From NCBI GenBank assembly GCA_030529405.1, contig JAUMWZ010000031.1, positions 1-13,198 on the forward strand: a stretch of 13,198 nt of DNA, given 5' to 3'. Source of the stretch: Bacteroides sp. GTDB taxonomy: Bacteria > Bacteroidota > Bacteroidia > Bacteroidales > Bacteroidaceae. The stretch's first letter is position 1; each line of letters starts with the position of its first letter. Both the position numbers and the translations under genes were made by a program. Of the stretch, positions 6,088 to 13,198 are shown piece after piece. The notes under the pieces were generated by a model. That model did no database searches and was not told the DNA's origin. It was given only the letters and a program-made list of their open reading frames with translations.

Positions 6088-7932
6088 CTACTTCTTTGGC
6101 ACAAACTTATACTGTTCGATACTGCCTATAACGTCTACTGTCTTGTCATACAACTGTTCCATAGAAGTTGCACCTTCCAGAGGAGCAAAACGTTCAAACT
6201 CGCAAAGGTCGAGTATAGATATAAACTCCTTTATCACTTCATTATCAACTCCTTGTTCATGAAGTTTTTCCTCTATATTGTCTTTAGACAGTAGCGAAAC
6301 CTCAATATTCAGTTTGTCACTGATATATCCCCAAAGAGCTTTCAATATTTCGTCATAGAACTTATAACGTTCCTTGTTCTTCAAATGAAGTTTAGCTTGC
6401 TTCAAACGCTTGGTAGCTATCTTGTTAGCTTGCTTATTTTTAACCTTAACTATGTCAGAGTTGGCTTGTATCTTAGCACGATATGCAAAGATGAAAACTA
6501 AGAATGCCACCACAGCCAACAGATACATATATCCATAGTATATAGAGTTGTAAAATCCATTCTCCTTATTTTGGAAGTCAAGTGTATTTACTGTACTTAT
6601 AAACCGTATATCGTTATTGAGCACTTTAATATCTTCTTTGTTTGTGAAGTTAGACACACTATTTCCCGATGTACTATTTGTAGACTTGGCAATCTTTAGC
6701 GTATATCCCTTGGTTTCAATAGTCTTATAAGTTCCAGTCTTAACATCGAAGTAGCTAAACTTTATAGGTTCTATCTCATACTCGCCATAAGTTCTAGGTA
6801 TTGCCAGATATTCTATCTTGCGAACTCCCTCTTCTTCCACTCCGTTTATCTTTGAGTCGGTAGTAACCTTAGGCTCATACACATCAAAACTGTCGGGGAA
6901 TTTTATGGTTGGGTTAGATATCAGATTTATATTTCCTTTACCCTTTATTGTCAAAGTCACTGTTACAGACGAGTTTTCCTCTACACTTGTGTCGCTAATT
7001 TCAGCATTGGCAGAAAACTCGCCAACACCACCTATGAAGTCCAAAGGTTTGTTTTTTGTTGGCAGTTCTTTTACGTTTATAGTCAGTTTATTGGTACGTG
7101 CATTTACATCTACATCTTTCATTACACTTCCATGATAGAAGAGTTGCTCCATAGGGTCAGCATTCTTATCTACAACCCTAACTCTAAAAGGGAACAAGAT
7201 AGGTTCAATTTCAATGTTGCCCGTACGTTGCGGATACATCACATATTGCTTATATATCTTTGTGAAGTAGTTCTGTCCTCTGTAATTTTCTAATGTCCAC
7301 TGGCTATCGTCTTCTAACTCTATTTCTTTAGTATGAAGGTCTTTGAATTCGGGCATCTTCACTTGCTGGCGCAACGATATTCCGTTTAGCTGACGAACAT
7401 ATATCTTACAGTTAAAGATGAACGATTGTTGCTCGTAAACACTGTTTTTACTTACCGATGCAATGACAAATACTTCTTCCTTAGAGCTGTCTACTTTATC
7501 TTTAGGAAGTACTTTTATTGCTACAGAAGGCGACTTAACGTCCTTGCCGTCTAACTTGAATGTCAGCGGAGGAATAGTATAGTTTCCCACCTTTGTAGGT
7601 AGCAAAACGTAGGTATATGTTAGCCTATTTATCTCTTGTTCTCTACCGTTATACGAATAGAACTCCTTACTTCTCATCACAGAGGGTCCTATTAGGAAGT
7701 CAAACCCTTCTACTGTTGGAAAGTCAGACACCTCGCTAACCTTCTTATTTTCTATTGTGTAGGCTATGTTTACTTGTTGGTCTACAACCACACTGTTAGG
7801 AGCTGATACCTTTATCACGCTGTTATTGTCTGCAAAAGAAGGTATGACTACCGCCAGCAAAAGCAGTGTTGTTGCAATAGTTCTGCTAAACTTAAAAGCT
7901 ATATTCATATTTCTGCTAAAAAACTTATTCAT
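6088..7932 (-). CDS. batD: BatD: oxygen-tolerance family membrane protein
   Basis: 614-residue BatD-family protein. A signal peptide (hydrophobic TTLLLLAVVIPSFA, cleavage near residue 34) leads to a long periplasmic region of repeated beta-sandwich modules. It contains family-like segments such as GFDFLIGPSV, TYVLLPTKVGNYTIPPLTF and YLAIPRTYGEYEIEPIKFSY. One transmembrane helix follows at about 465-484, then a basic, helical cytosolic tail. Residues 524-584 of the tail (KFYDEILKALWGYISDKL to CEFERFAP) resemble the cytosolic domain of the 361-residue protein upstream. The ATG at 7932 is 5 bases after the batC stop; an internal ATG at 7908 (MNIAFKFS) would give a more compact signal peptide, so the start is open by eight codons. 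Probably a scaffold linking periplasmic substrate to cytosolic partners; that is inference. Confidence 0.93.
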   Translation of the reverse strand: MNKFFSRNMNIAFKFSRTIATTLLLLAVVIPSFADNNSVIKVSAPNSVVVDQQVNIAYTIENKKVSEVSDFPTVEGFDFLIGPSVMRSKEFYSYNGREQEINRLTYTYVLLPTKVGNYTIPPLTFKLDGKDVKSPSVAIKVLPKDKVDSSKEEVFVIASVSKNSVYEQQSFIFNCKIYVRQLNGISLRQQVKMPEFKDLHTKEIELEDDSQWTLENYRGQNYFTKIYKQYVMYPQRTGNIEIEPILFPFRVRVVDKNADPMEQLFYHGSVMKDVDVNARTNKLTINVKELPTKNKPLDFIGGVGEFSANAEISDTSVEENSSVTVTLTIKGKGNINLISNPTIKFPDSFDVYEPKVTTDSKINGVEEEGVRKIEYLAIPRTYGEYEIEPIKFSYFDVKTGTYKTIETKGYTLKIAKSTNSTSGNSVSNFTNKEDIKVLNNDIRFISTVNTLDFQNKENGFYNSIYYGYMYLLAVVAFLVFIFAYRAKIQANSDIVKVKNKQANKIATKRLKQAKLHLKNKERYKFYDEILKALWGYISDKLNIEVSLLSKDNIEEKLHEQGVDNEVIKEFISILDLCEFERFAPLEGATSMEQLYDKTVDVIGSIEQYKFVPKK

Positions 7933-7937
7933 AAACT

Positions 7938-8648
7938 TTACCAGTCTTTTTCTGATTTTCTTTTTCGAGTGCCTTTAACCTCTTTCATCTTCTCTTTTGT
8001 GTCTTTCTCTTTCTGCAAGATGTATTGTAGCAACTGTTCTGCATTTTGCTTAGACATATTATTCTTTTGCTGTTCTTGTTGCTGTTGTTGGTCTTGATTT
8101 TGTTTCTTCTCGTCTTGCTTTTTGTCCTCTTTTTTATCCTGCTTCTTATCCTTCTGTTGGTCTTTATTGTCTTTATCGTCTTGATTTTGCTTGTTTTGTT
8201 GATTTTGCATTAAGAACTTTTGCGCCACAGCAAGATTATATCGTGTTTCGTCATCTTTAGGATTGTTCTTCAAAGAGTTTATGTATGCCTCGACAGCCTT
8301 AGCATAATCTTTCTTCATATGGTTAATAAGCCCGATATTGTGATATGCTTTTGCAAGCACAGACTTATCTTTCTCGGTCTCTACAACCTCTTTCAAATAG
8401 TTCATAGCCTCATCGCCTTTGTCTTGTGCCATAAGTGCTCTCGCTATGTTATATTTAGCCATGCTAGATGACTTGTTTACCTCTAAAGCCGAACGGTAGC
8501 TTATCTCTGCCCCTATTGTTGTACTATCTGCTAACTGCCTGTTACCCTTTCTGATATAATCTCTTTCTAACTTCTGAGATAAACCATTAACAGTTGAGAT
8601 GCAAAGTAAGAACAAACTAAAAGTCAGTTGTATATATCTTAGTTTCAT
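7938..8648 (-). CDS. batC: BatC: TPR protein with Q/K/D-rich linker
   Basis: 236 residues with a signal peptide (hydrophobic residues 6-20, likely cleavage near NGLSQ), so periplasmic. TPR repeats span about 45-145 (AEISYRSALEVNK; AKYNIARALMAQDKGDEAM; AYHNIGLINHMKKDYAKAVE; TRYNLAVAQKFL). Residues 149-200 form a low-complexity linker of Gln, Lys, Asp and Asn. A short conserved-looking helix follows (MSKQNAEQLLQYILQKEKDT), and the protein ends in a basic tail with KDW. This TPR-linker-helix layout is the BatC pattern in Bacteroidota. It lies 4 bp after batB and 5 bp before batD, so translation is probably coupled. The C-terminal helix is a good candidate for docking on a Bat partner, by inference. 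Confidence 0.92.
   Translation of the reverse strand: MKLRYIQLTFSLFLLCISTVNGLSQKLERDYIRKGNRQLADSTTIGAEISYRSALEVNKSSSMAKYNIARALMAQDKGDEAMNYLKEVVETEKDKSVLAKAYHNIGLINHMKKDYAKAVEAYINSLKNNPKDDETRYNLAVAQKFLMQNQQNKQNQDDKDNKDQQKDKKQDKKEDKKQDEKKQNQDQQQQQEQQKNNMSKQNAEQLLQYILQKEKDTKEKMKEVKGTRKRKSEKDW
8049..8204 (-). repeat. Low-complexity coding tract in batC
   Basis: About 52 codons are almost entirely Gln, Lys, Asp, Asn and Glu, seen on the + strand as runs of TTG, CTT and GTC triplets. It encodes the flexible linker between the TPRs and the C-terminal helix. Such in-frame triplet-rich tracts tend to vary in length between strains. Confidence 0.8.
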
Positions 8649-8652
8649 ATTA

Positions 8653-9678
8653 TTATTGTTTTGAAAACAGGTTGATATTCCTAAAGAAAGGATTTGTTCT
8701 ATTCAAGACTGCCATTTCTGCCATAAGTAGCAAGAAGATGATAAAGGCTACGTACTGAAACTGCTCATCAAAGTCGGTATAAATCTTTGCATCAATCTCA
8801 CTCTTAGTTAGCTTGTCTATCTCAGCCGATATAGCCTTGATGGCAGAATCGGTGTTATCTAATCGTGCATAAATACCCTTTCCCTCTTCGGCAATCTCTT
8901 TACACATCTCTTCATTCAATTTGCTGACTATAACATTACCATTACTGTCTTTGCGAAAATCACCAGTGTTAGCATCAACAAGTGGTCCTCCACCCGGTGT
9001 TCCTATACCAATTACAGAGAAGTGTATGTTGCGTTTCTTTGCGTTAGATATTGCCTCAGACACTTGTCCCTCATGACTTTCGCCGTCAGTCATCAATATC
9101 ATTGCCTTCGAAATCTCATCGTTACCACCAAAACTGCGAGTAGCCATGTTGATAGCCTCAGATATATTTGTTCCTTGGTTATATATCAAGTTGGGGTGAA
9201 CAGACTCTAAAAACATCTTGACAGAAATGAAGTCTTTTGTCATCGGTACTTGTGTGTATGCATCGCCAGCAAAGACAACAAGTCCTATCTTATTATCTTC
9301 TAACTTCTCTATTATCTTTGATATTGCCAACTTTGCTCGTTCAAGACGGCTCGGAGCAACATCTTTCACTAACATTGAGTTAGAAATATCTAGTGCAATC
9401 ATTACTTCTATACCCTTTGTCTTTACTTCTTCTATGCGAGAGCCAAACTGTGGACGCGCAAGAAGTAGTGCAAACATGGCTGCAGTAAAGAGTATTATGC
9501 TGAATTTTATGTGTCTGCGAAGTGCCGACGATTCTGGCATAAGTTGCTTAACAAGCTCTTTATCGCCAAAAGCACGTATATTTTTCCTTCTTTTGTAGTA
9601 TGAATAAACATATATCAAAGTCATCAGTGGCAACAAGATGAGAAGATATAAGTATTCAGGAGAACCAAATCGAAACAT
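8653..9678 (-). CDS. batB: BatB: membrane-anchored VWA-domain protein
   Basis: 341 residues. Two N-terminal transmembrane helices (about 8-27 and 57-75, the second running into LLLARPQFG) precede a von Willebrand A domain at about 88-300, and a third helix lies at about 311-327. The MIDAS metal site is complete: Asp97, Ser99 and Ser101 in LDISNS, Thr170 in NQGTN and Asp198 in LMTDGE. Further family marks are VVFAGDAYTQVPMTKD and a Gly-rich loop, IGIGTPGGGPLVD. The topology fits the Bat family; the VWA domain lies between helices two and three. BatB is a paralogue of BatA, the gene before it, and probably pairs with it to bind a protein ligand in a metal-dependent way. Start ATG at 9678 is 31 bp after the batA stop. 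Confidence 0.95.
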   Translation of the reverse strand: MFRFGSPEYLYLLILLPLMTLIYVYSYYKRRKNIRAFGDKELVKQLMPESSALRRHIKFSIILFTAAMFALLLARPQFGSRIEEVKTKGIEVMIALDISNSMLVKDVAPSRLERAKLAISKIIEKLEDNKIGLVVFAGDAYTQVPMTKDFISVKMFLESVHPNLIYNQGTNISEAINMATRSFGGNDEISKAMILMTDGESHEGQVSEAISNAKKRNIHFSVIGIGTPGGGPLVDANTGDFRKDSNGNVIVSKLNEEMCKEIAEEGKGIYARLDNTDSAIKAISAEIDKLTKSEIDAKIYTDFDEQFQYVAFIIFLLLMAEMAVLNRTNPFFRNINLFSKQ

Positions 9679-9709
9679 ATTAGTTATGTATTTTTACGTT
9701 AGTAATGTA

Positions 9710-10693
9710 TTAAGGAGTTTTTCTTAGTATTGTGTTTCTAAGTAAAAACTCTAACAAAAAGGCGGCAAGAGCTATCACAGCAAACCAAAAGAAACGTTCT
9801 TGCTTTTTGTTTACCTTCTTAACGCTGATTTTTGTCTTCTCTAGTTTGTCTATCTCTTCATAAACTTCTTTGAGGGTAGTGTTATCTGTTGCTCTGAAAT
9901 ATTTACCTCCTGTGAGATTAGATATTTCAGAAAGAAGTTTTTCATCAATCTCTACTGGCACTTGTATGTACTCTTTCACACCAGCATATTCTACTGGATA
10001 CGGAGCTGTTCCATTAGTACCTGCACCGATGGTATATATTCTTATGCCGAAAGTTTTAGCCATTTCAGCCGCTGTTAGTGGAGAGATATCGCCCGAATTG
10101 TTAGTACCATCGGTCAGAAGGATAATAGTTTTAGACTTAGCCTTACTGTCTTTCAACCTCGACACAGCATTTGCAATCCCCATACCGATAGCAGTTCCGT
10201 CTTGAATCATACCTGCTCGTGAGTTACTTATCATAGAAAGCAGAACTCCGTGGTCTACTGTTAGCGGGCACTGTGTGAAAGCATCTCCCGAAAACAGTGT
10301 AATACCAATGTTGTCATTCTCTCTACTGCTTACGAATTGTGATGCTACATCTTTTACAGCCTCTAGTCTGTTTGGAGTCAAATCTTCTGCCAACATACTT
10401 GTAGAGATATCTACTGCCAGCATAATATCTACTCCTTCCACCTGTTGTTCTTGCCACCCGAGTGCTGACTGTGGACGTGCTAAAACTATGATGATAAAAA
10501 TCATCGCAATAGTTCTGCACACAAATGGCAGATGTATGATATAGTTTTTGTATGTCTTAACGCCACTTGCATAGGCTTTTGTTGATGAAATACGTATAGA
10601 CGCATTGCGTTTCTTGTGTCGCAATACATACCAAACGACGTATGGAACAACACACAACAAGAGCAACAAGTATTCTATGTTTGCAAAACTCAT
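9710..10693 (-). CDS. batA: BatA: membrane-anchored VWA-domain protein
   Basis: 327 residues with the same plan as BatB: transmembrane helices at about 5-24 and 55-72 (ending in VLARPQSALG), a VWA domain at about 87-290, and a final helix at about 301-317. MIDAS residues are all present: Asp95, Ser97 and Ser99 in VDISTS, Thr167 in QDGTA and Asp195 in LLTDGTNNSG. The segment ITLFSGDAFTQCPLTVD matches the corresponding BatB segment closely. Gene order, with BatA immediately before BatB, is the standard bat order. It was the first gene named in the B. fragilis aerotolerance operon. The ATG at 10693 is preceded by a 39-bp gap that carries an A-rich motif shared with the batB leader. Confidence 0.95.
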   Translation of the reverse strand: MSFANIEYLLLLLCVVPYVVWYVLRHKKRNASIRISSTKAYASGVKTYKNYIIHLPFVCRTIAMIFIIIVLARPQSALGWQEQQVEGVDIMLAVDISTSMLAEDLTPNRLEAVKDVASQFVSSRENDNIGITLFSGDAFTQCPLTVDHGVLLSMISNSRAGMIQDGTAIGMGIANAVSRLKDSKAKSKTIILLTDGTNNSGDISPLTAAEMAKTFGIRIYTIGAGTNGTAPYPVEYAGVKEYIQVPVEIDEKLLSEISNLTGGKYFRATDNTTLKEVYEEIDKLEKTKISVKKVNKKQERFFWFAVIALAAFLLEFLLRNTILRKTP

Positions 10694-10732
10694 TTGAATA
10701 ATGGTGTTTTTATGTTAGTTCAACAAGAAAAT

Positions 10733-11818
10733 CTACTTTGAAAAGAACGAGAAATATACTTCTGACACCACCGACACACATATATATATGACGGCAGATG
10801 TAAGAATTAAGATGGAAGCGATAAGTATAGCCTTACTTCTTAGGGTACGTTTTTCTACCACAGTAATCTCTTCTGGCTCGTTTTTCAAAGCATTTTCTTC
10901 TTCAATATTCTTTGTTACATTGATAAACTCAACTGCTTTCATCAGATTGACATCGTTTTCTCTCATCTCAGGGTAATATTTGGCAAACTTCACAAGGTCT
11001 GATGTTTGCAACAAATCTCTAAGCTCGTTTATTGCAGTCTTGTCATCGCTCCTTCTTAGTTCGTCAATAATCTCTGCCGAGGTCATCTCTTGCGCATTGA
11101 AGCCAAATCTATCTTTTATGTATTCTCTGATTATATCTGTCAGTTCAGTATAGTATTTCTTTACATCACTGTCTTTGTCGAGTGTTTTCTCTTTCTTTAT
11201 TCGTTCAATCTCTTGCATAGCCAATGTGTGGGCAGGCAGTTTTTTCTCTACCTTCACTTTACGAATAATTGGCTTGTTGTCAAGCAGTCTTATGATGAAG
11301 AATGTTATCAACCCGATGAAAGGTAACAACAACAGGGTCATAATTATTTCTTTAATCCAGTCTTTCCAAAGAAAAGGTGGCGAAAGAACATCTTTAGCTC
11401 CGAAGATGTTGTTTAAGTCTTCTTCCGTCAGAGGTATAGTGTTTACCTTCAAGGCTAATGGGTTAGACTTGTATGCAATAGTGTCTACCATAACTTCAAT
11501 AGGCGGTATTCTGTAGAGTGCAGAATCGAATGAAGTAATAATATAATCCCTGCTTAGAGTCATCTTTTTACCCTCGTTTACAAACAATGTATCGTTTGCA
11601 GATTGACTCAATACAGTTACGCCCTTAACTATACTGTCTTGAAAAGTTGGTAATATAGCGTTTAGATTGGCATCAAGAGTAACCTTCAAATTGAGTACAG
11701 TCTGCTCGCCAATCATTATTTCTAATGTGTCGATTTTAGCCTCTACAATCACGTTCTGTCCAAACGATTTTATCGGCATCAGCACTGCTATAAGCAATAA
11801 TAATATGTACTTCTTCAT
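10733..11818 (-). CDS. Membrane protein of the bat operon, DUF4381/BatD-like
   Basis: 361 residues between the DUF58 gene and batA. A signal peptide (residues 1-20, ending KSFG/QN) is followed by a beta-rich periplasmic domain at 21-150 (LEIMIGEQTVLNLKV; SRDYIITSFDSALYRIPPIE). Next come a transmembrane helix at about 156-178, a charged cytosolic region at 179-328, and a second helix at about 329-352. The cytosolic part contains LPAHTLAMQEIERI, as in DUF4381 proteins, and residues 221-281 (KYYTELTDIIREYIKDRF to LVKFAKYYP), which align by eye with the BatD tail. The Bacteroidota bat operon usually has such a gene here, often left as hypothetical. It probably acts as a second, shorter BatD-type subunit. 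No gene symbol can be given with certainty. Confidence 0.82.
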   Translation of the reverse strand: MKKYILLLLIAVLMPIKSFGQNVIVEAKIDTLEIMIGEQTVLNLKVTLDANLNAILPTFQDSIVKGVTVLSQSANDTLFVNEGKKMTLSRDYIITSFDSALYRIPPIEVMVDTIAYKSNPLALKVNTIPLTEEDLNNIFGAKDVLSPPFLWKDWIKEIIMTLLLLPFIGLITFFIIRLLDNKPIIRKVKVEKKLPAHTLAMQEIERIKKEKTLDKDSDVKKYYTELTDIIREYIKDRFGFNAQEMTSAEIIDELRRSDDKTAINELRDLLQTSDLVKFAKYYPEMRENDVNLMKAVEFINVTKNIEEENALKNEPEEITVVEKRTLRSKAILIASILILTSAVIYICVSVVSEVYFSFFSK

Positions 11819-11826
11819 TCTTTCTT

Positions 11827-12696
11827 CTAATTTCTTTTAGCAAACAGATTCATTAAAGACTTGACGTAGTCGTAATCTGTTCTGATAGACACATAGTCTA
11901 CATTGCTGTTTACAAATACTTCATTCAGTTTGGCACTGTTGTCTTTCCACCACTTGGCATGAGTGTTTCTCACCCTGCTACTAGAAGTGTCAAGCCATAT
12001 TTCGTCTTCTGTTTCTGCATCTTTTACCTTTATCAGCCCCACATTTGGCATTTCTTCAAGACGCTTGTCATACACTTGCAAGCCCATGATGTCGTGCTTT
12101 TTGTTTGCAATAATCATAGCCCTGCTAAAGTCTTTATCATCAATAAAGTCTGAAATGACAAAGGCTGTGCATTTGCGTTTTATAGCATTTGTCAGATATT
12201 CAAGAGCTTGCGAGATGTCAGTCTTACGGCTTTGTGGTTTGAAGTTTATAAGCTCTCTGATGATGTGCAGAATATGTTTCTTCCCTTTCTTAGGTGGTAT
12301 GAACTTCTCTACTCTATCAGAGAAAAACAAAACTCCTATCTTGTCGTTGTTTTGTGTGGCAGAAAAAGACAGTGTTGCAGCTATCTCCGTTACCATATCT
12401 TTCTTAAACTGACCGGCAGTACCGAAGTCTAAGCTGGAAGAAACATCAATAAGCAATATCACAGTGAGCTCTCTTTCTTCCTCAAACACCTTTATATACG
12501 GCTTGTTAAACCTAGCCGTGACGTTCCAGTCAATATCTCTGACGTCGTCGCCATACTGATATTCTCTCACTTCTGAGAAAGACATACCTCTTCCCTTAAA
12601 AGCAGAGTGATACTGACCTGCAAAGATATTAGACGACAAGCCACGTGTCTTTATCTCTATCTGACGTACTTTTTTTATTAAATCTACGGCTTCCAT
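11827..12696 (-). CDS. DUF58 (VWA-fold) protein of the bat operon
   Basis: 289-residue soluble protein with no signal peptide or membrane helix, so cytosolic. The DUF58 signature is clear: GRGMSFSEVREYQYGDDVRD at 36-55, continuing into IDWNVTARF. A VWA-type fold follows with an intact MIDAS set: Asp84, Ser86 and Ser88 in LIDVSSS, Thr159 in RKTD and Asp183 in ISDF. DUF58 proteins are almost always encoded next to MoxR ATPases, as here, and are thought to act with them in protein or complex maturation; the specific substrate is not known. It is 47 bp after the moxR stop and 8 bp before the next gene. The ATG at 12696 gives the family's usual N-terminus (LIKKVRQIEIKTRGL). Confidence 0.93.
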   Translation of the reverse strand: MEAVDLIKKVRQIEIKTRGLSSNIFAGQYHSAFKGRGMSFSEVREYQYGDDVRDIDWNVTARFNKPYIKVFEEERELTVILLIDVSSSLDFGTAGQFKKDMVTEIAATLSFSATQNNDKIGVLFFSDRVEKFIPPKKGKKHILHIIRELINFKPQSRKTDISQALEYLTNAIKRKCTAFVISDFIDDKDFSRAMIIANKKHDIMGLQVYDKRLEEMPNVGLIKVKDAETEDEIWLDTSSSRVRNTHAKWWKDNSAKLNEVFVNSNVDYVSIRTDYDYVKSLMNLFAKRN

Positions 12697-12743
12697 ACAG
12701 TTGTTACGATTATGAACTTATAATGTATAGCCCATAGTATGGA

Positions 12744-13198
12744 CTAAGGCACTTCTACGTTGTTGAGGATTGTGCTTACTATTTCGTCAGCAGTCATATC
12801 GTTTGCTTCTGCTTCGTAAGTAAGACCTATGCGGTGGCGAAGTACTGTGTGTGCCACAGCTCTCACGTCTTCTGGAATAACATATCCACGGCGTTTGATG
12901 AACGCATAAGCTCTTGCAGCCAAAGCCAAGTTGATTGAAGCACGTGGTGAACAACCAAATCCAATCATATCTTTAAGTTCTTTAATAGAATACTTCTCTG
13001 GATAGCGAGTTGCAAATACTATGTCAAGTATGTATTTCTCTATTTTCTCGTCAATATAAACTTGTCTAACAACCTTTCGAGCCTCCATAATTTGCTCAGG
13101 AGTGATTATTGGCTTAACCTCTGTTCTATCTCCGTTTATGTTTTGACGGATAATCATTCTTTCTTCTTCAATCTTTGGATAGTCCACAACTACCTTCA
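12744..13198 (-). CDS. moxR: MoxR-type AAA+ ATPase, C-terminal part (5' end outside window)
   Basis: The last 150 residues or so of a MoxR-family ATPase of about 330 residues; the frame is open through the window edge, and a GTG at 13187 is an internal Val, not a start. The segment begins in the late AAA core (DYPKIEEERMIIRQN) and covers the helical lid: ITPEQIMEARKVVRQVYIDE, then the sensor-2 region GCSPRASINLALAARAYAFI with its Arg at codon 12942-12944, and IPEDVRAVAHTVLRHRIGLT. The Walker A and B motifs lie outside the window. MoxR ATPases act as chaperone-like remodelers with VWA proteins, which fits its place as the upstream gene of the DUF58-bat operon. The operon promoter must lie to the right of this window or further upstream. 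Confidence 0.95.
   Translation of the reverse strand, partial: KVVVDYPKIEEERMIIRQNINGDRTEVKPIITPEQIMEARKVVRQVYIDEKIEKYILDIVFATRYPEKYSIKELKDMIGFGCSPRASINLALAARAYAFIKRRGYVIPEDVRAVAHTVLRHRIGLTYEAEANDMTADEIVSTILNNVEVP

Noticed and set aside
11963..12412. Open frame of 149 codons antisense to the DUF58 gene
   Set aside because: Shadow of a confidently assigned gene; no domain, no start context, composition typical of antisense translation.
12732..12742. CCATAGTATGG near-palindrome in the moxR-DUF58 gap
   Set aside because: Eleven bases only, no promoter motif nearby, and the gap is short in an otherwise continuous operon.
5241..13198. A new defence or phage-related system built on MoxR and VWA proteins
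   Set aside because: MoxR-VWA pairs do occur in defence islands, but here gene order and every domain match the known bat operon and the surroundings are housekeeping genes with no mobile-element signs.

Overview
The window looks like chromosomal DNA from an anaerobic Bacteroidota, most likely a Bacteroidales member such as a Prevotella or Bacteroides relative. This rests on gene content and layout: an AT-rich genome, a complete Bacteroides-type bat (aerotolerance) operon, the short-chain type of threonine dehydrogenase beside kbl, a Bacteroidota lipoprotein of DUF4348 type, and almost no Shine-Dalgarno sequences. Genus is not settled by anything I can read. No phage, insertion sequence, CRISPR array, tRNA or rRNA is visible.

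Layout from left to right. (1) Positions 1-633, + strand: the C-terminal half of alanine racemase, cut by the window edge. (2) Positions 793-3653, - strand: a compact operon of threonine dehydrogenase (tdh), a DUF4348-like lipoprotein and murB, converging on alr. The 159-bp convergent gap holds a bidirectional terminator and a short degenerate 22-bp repeat array. (3) Positions 3789-4976, + strand: kbl, divergent from tdh across about 135 bp that must hold both promoters. Tdh and Kbl are consecutive enzymes turning threonine into glycine and acetyl-CoA. (4) Positions 4977-5240: a convergent gap with a clear tandem array of 22-bp units and a strong bidirectional terminator. (5) Positions 5241-13198, - strand: an eight-gene operon read from the right edge as moxR (partial), DUF58 protein, a BatD-like membrane protein, batA, batB, batC, batD, batE. 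Gaps inside it are 4 to 47 bp and I see no internal terminator.

The bat genes should encode one envelope system. A MoxR AAA+ ATPase and a soluble DUF58 protein with a von Willebrand A (VWA) fold lie on the cytoplasmic side. Two membrane-anchored VWA proteins (BatA, BatB), two TPR proteins (BatC, BatE) and two beta-sandwich/TM/cytosolic-helix proteins (BatD and the 361-residue protein) sit in or across the inner membrane. All three VWA proteins keep intact metal-ion-dependent adhesion (MIDAS) residues. The system is linked to aerotolerance in Bacteroides fragilis, but its biochemical job is not established.

The least explained items are the 22-bp repeat arrays, which occur in both convergent gaps and in no other gap, and the paired-component design of the bat operon, in which the 361-residue protein appears to be a diverged BatD relative. 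I found no wholly new system that the sequence alone would support.
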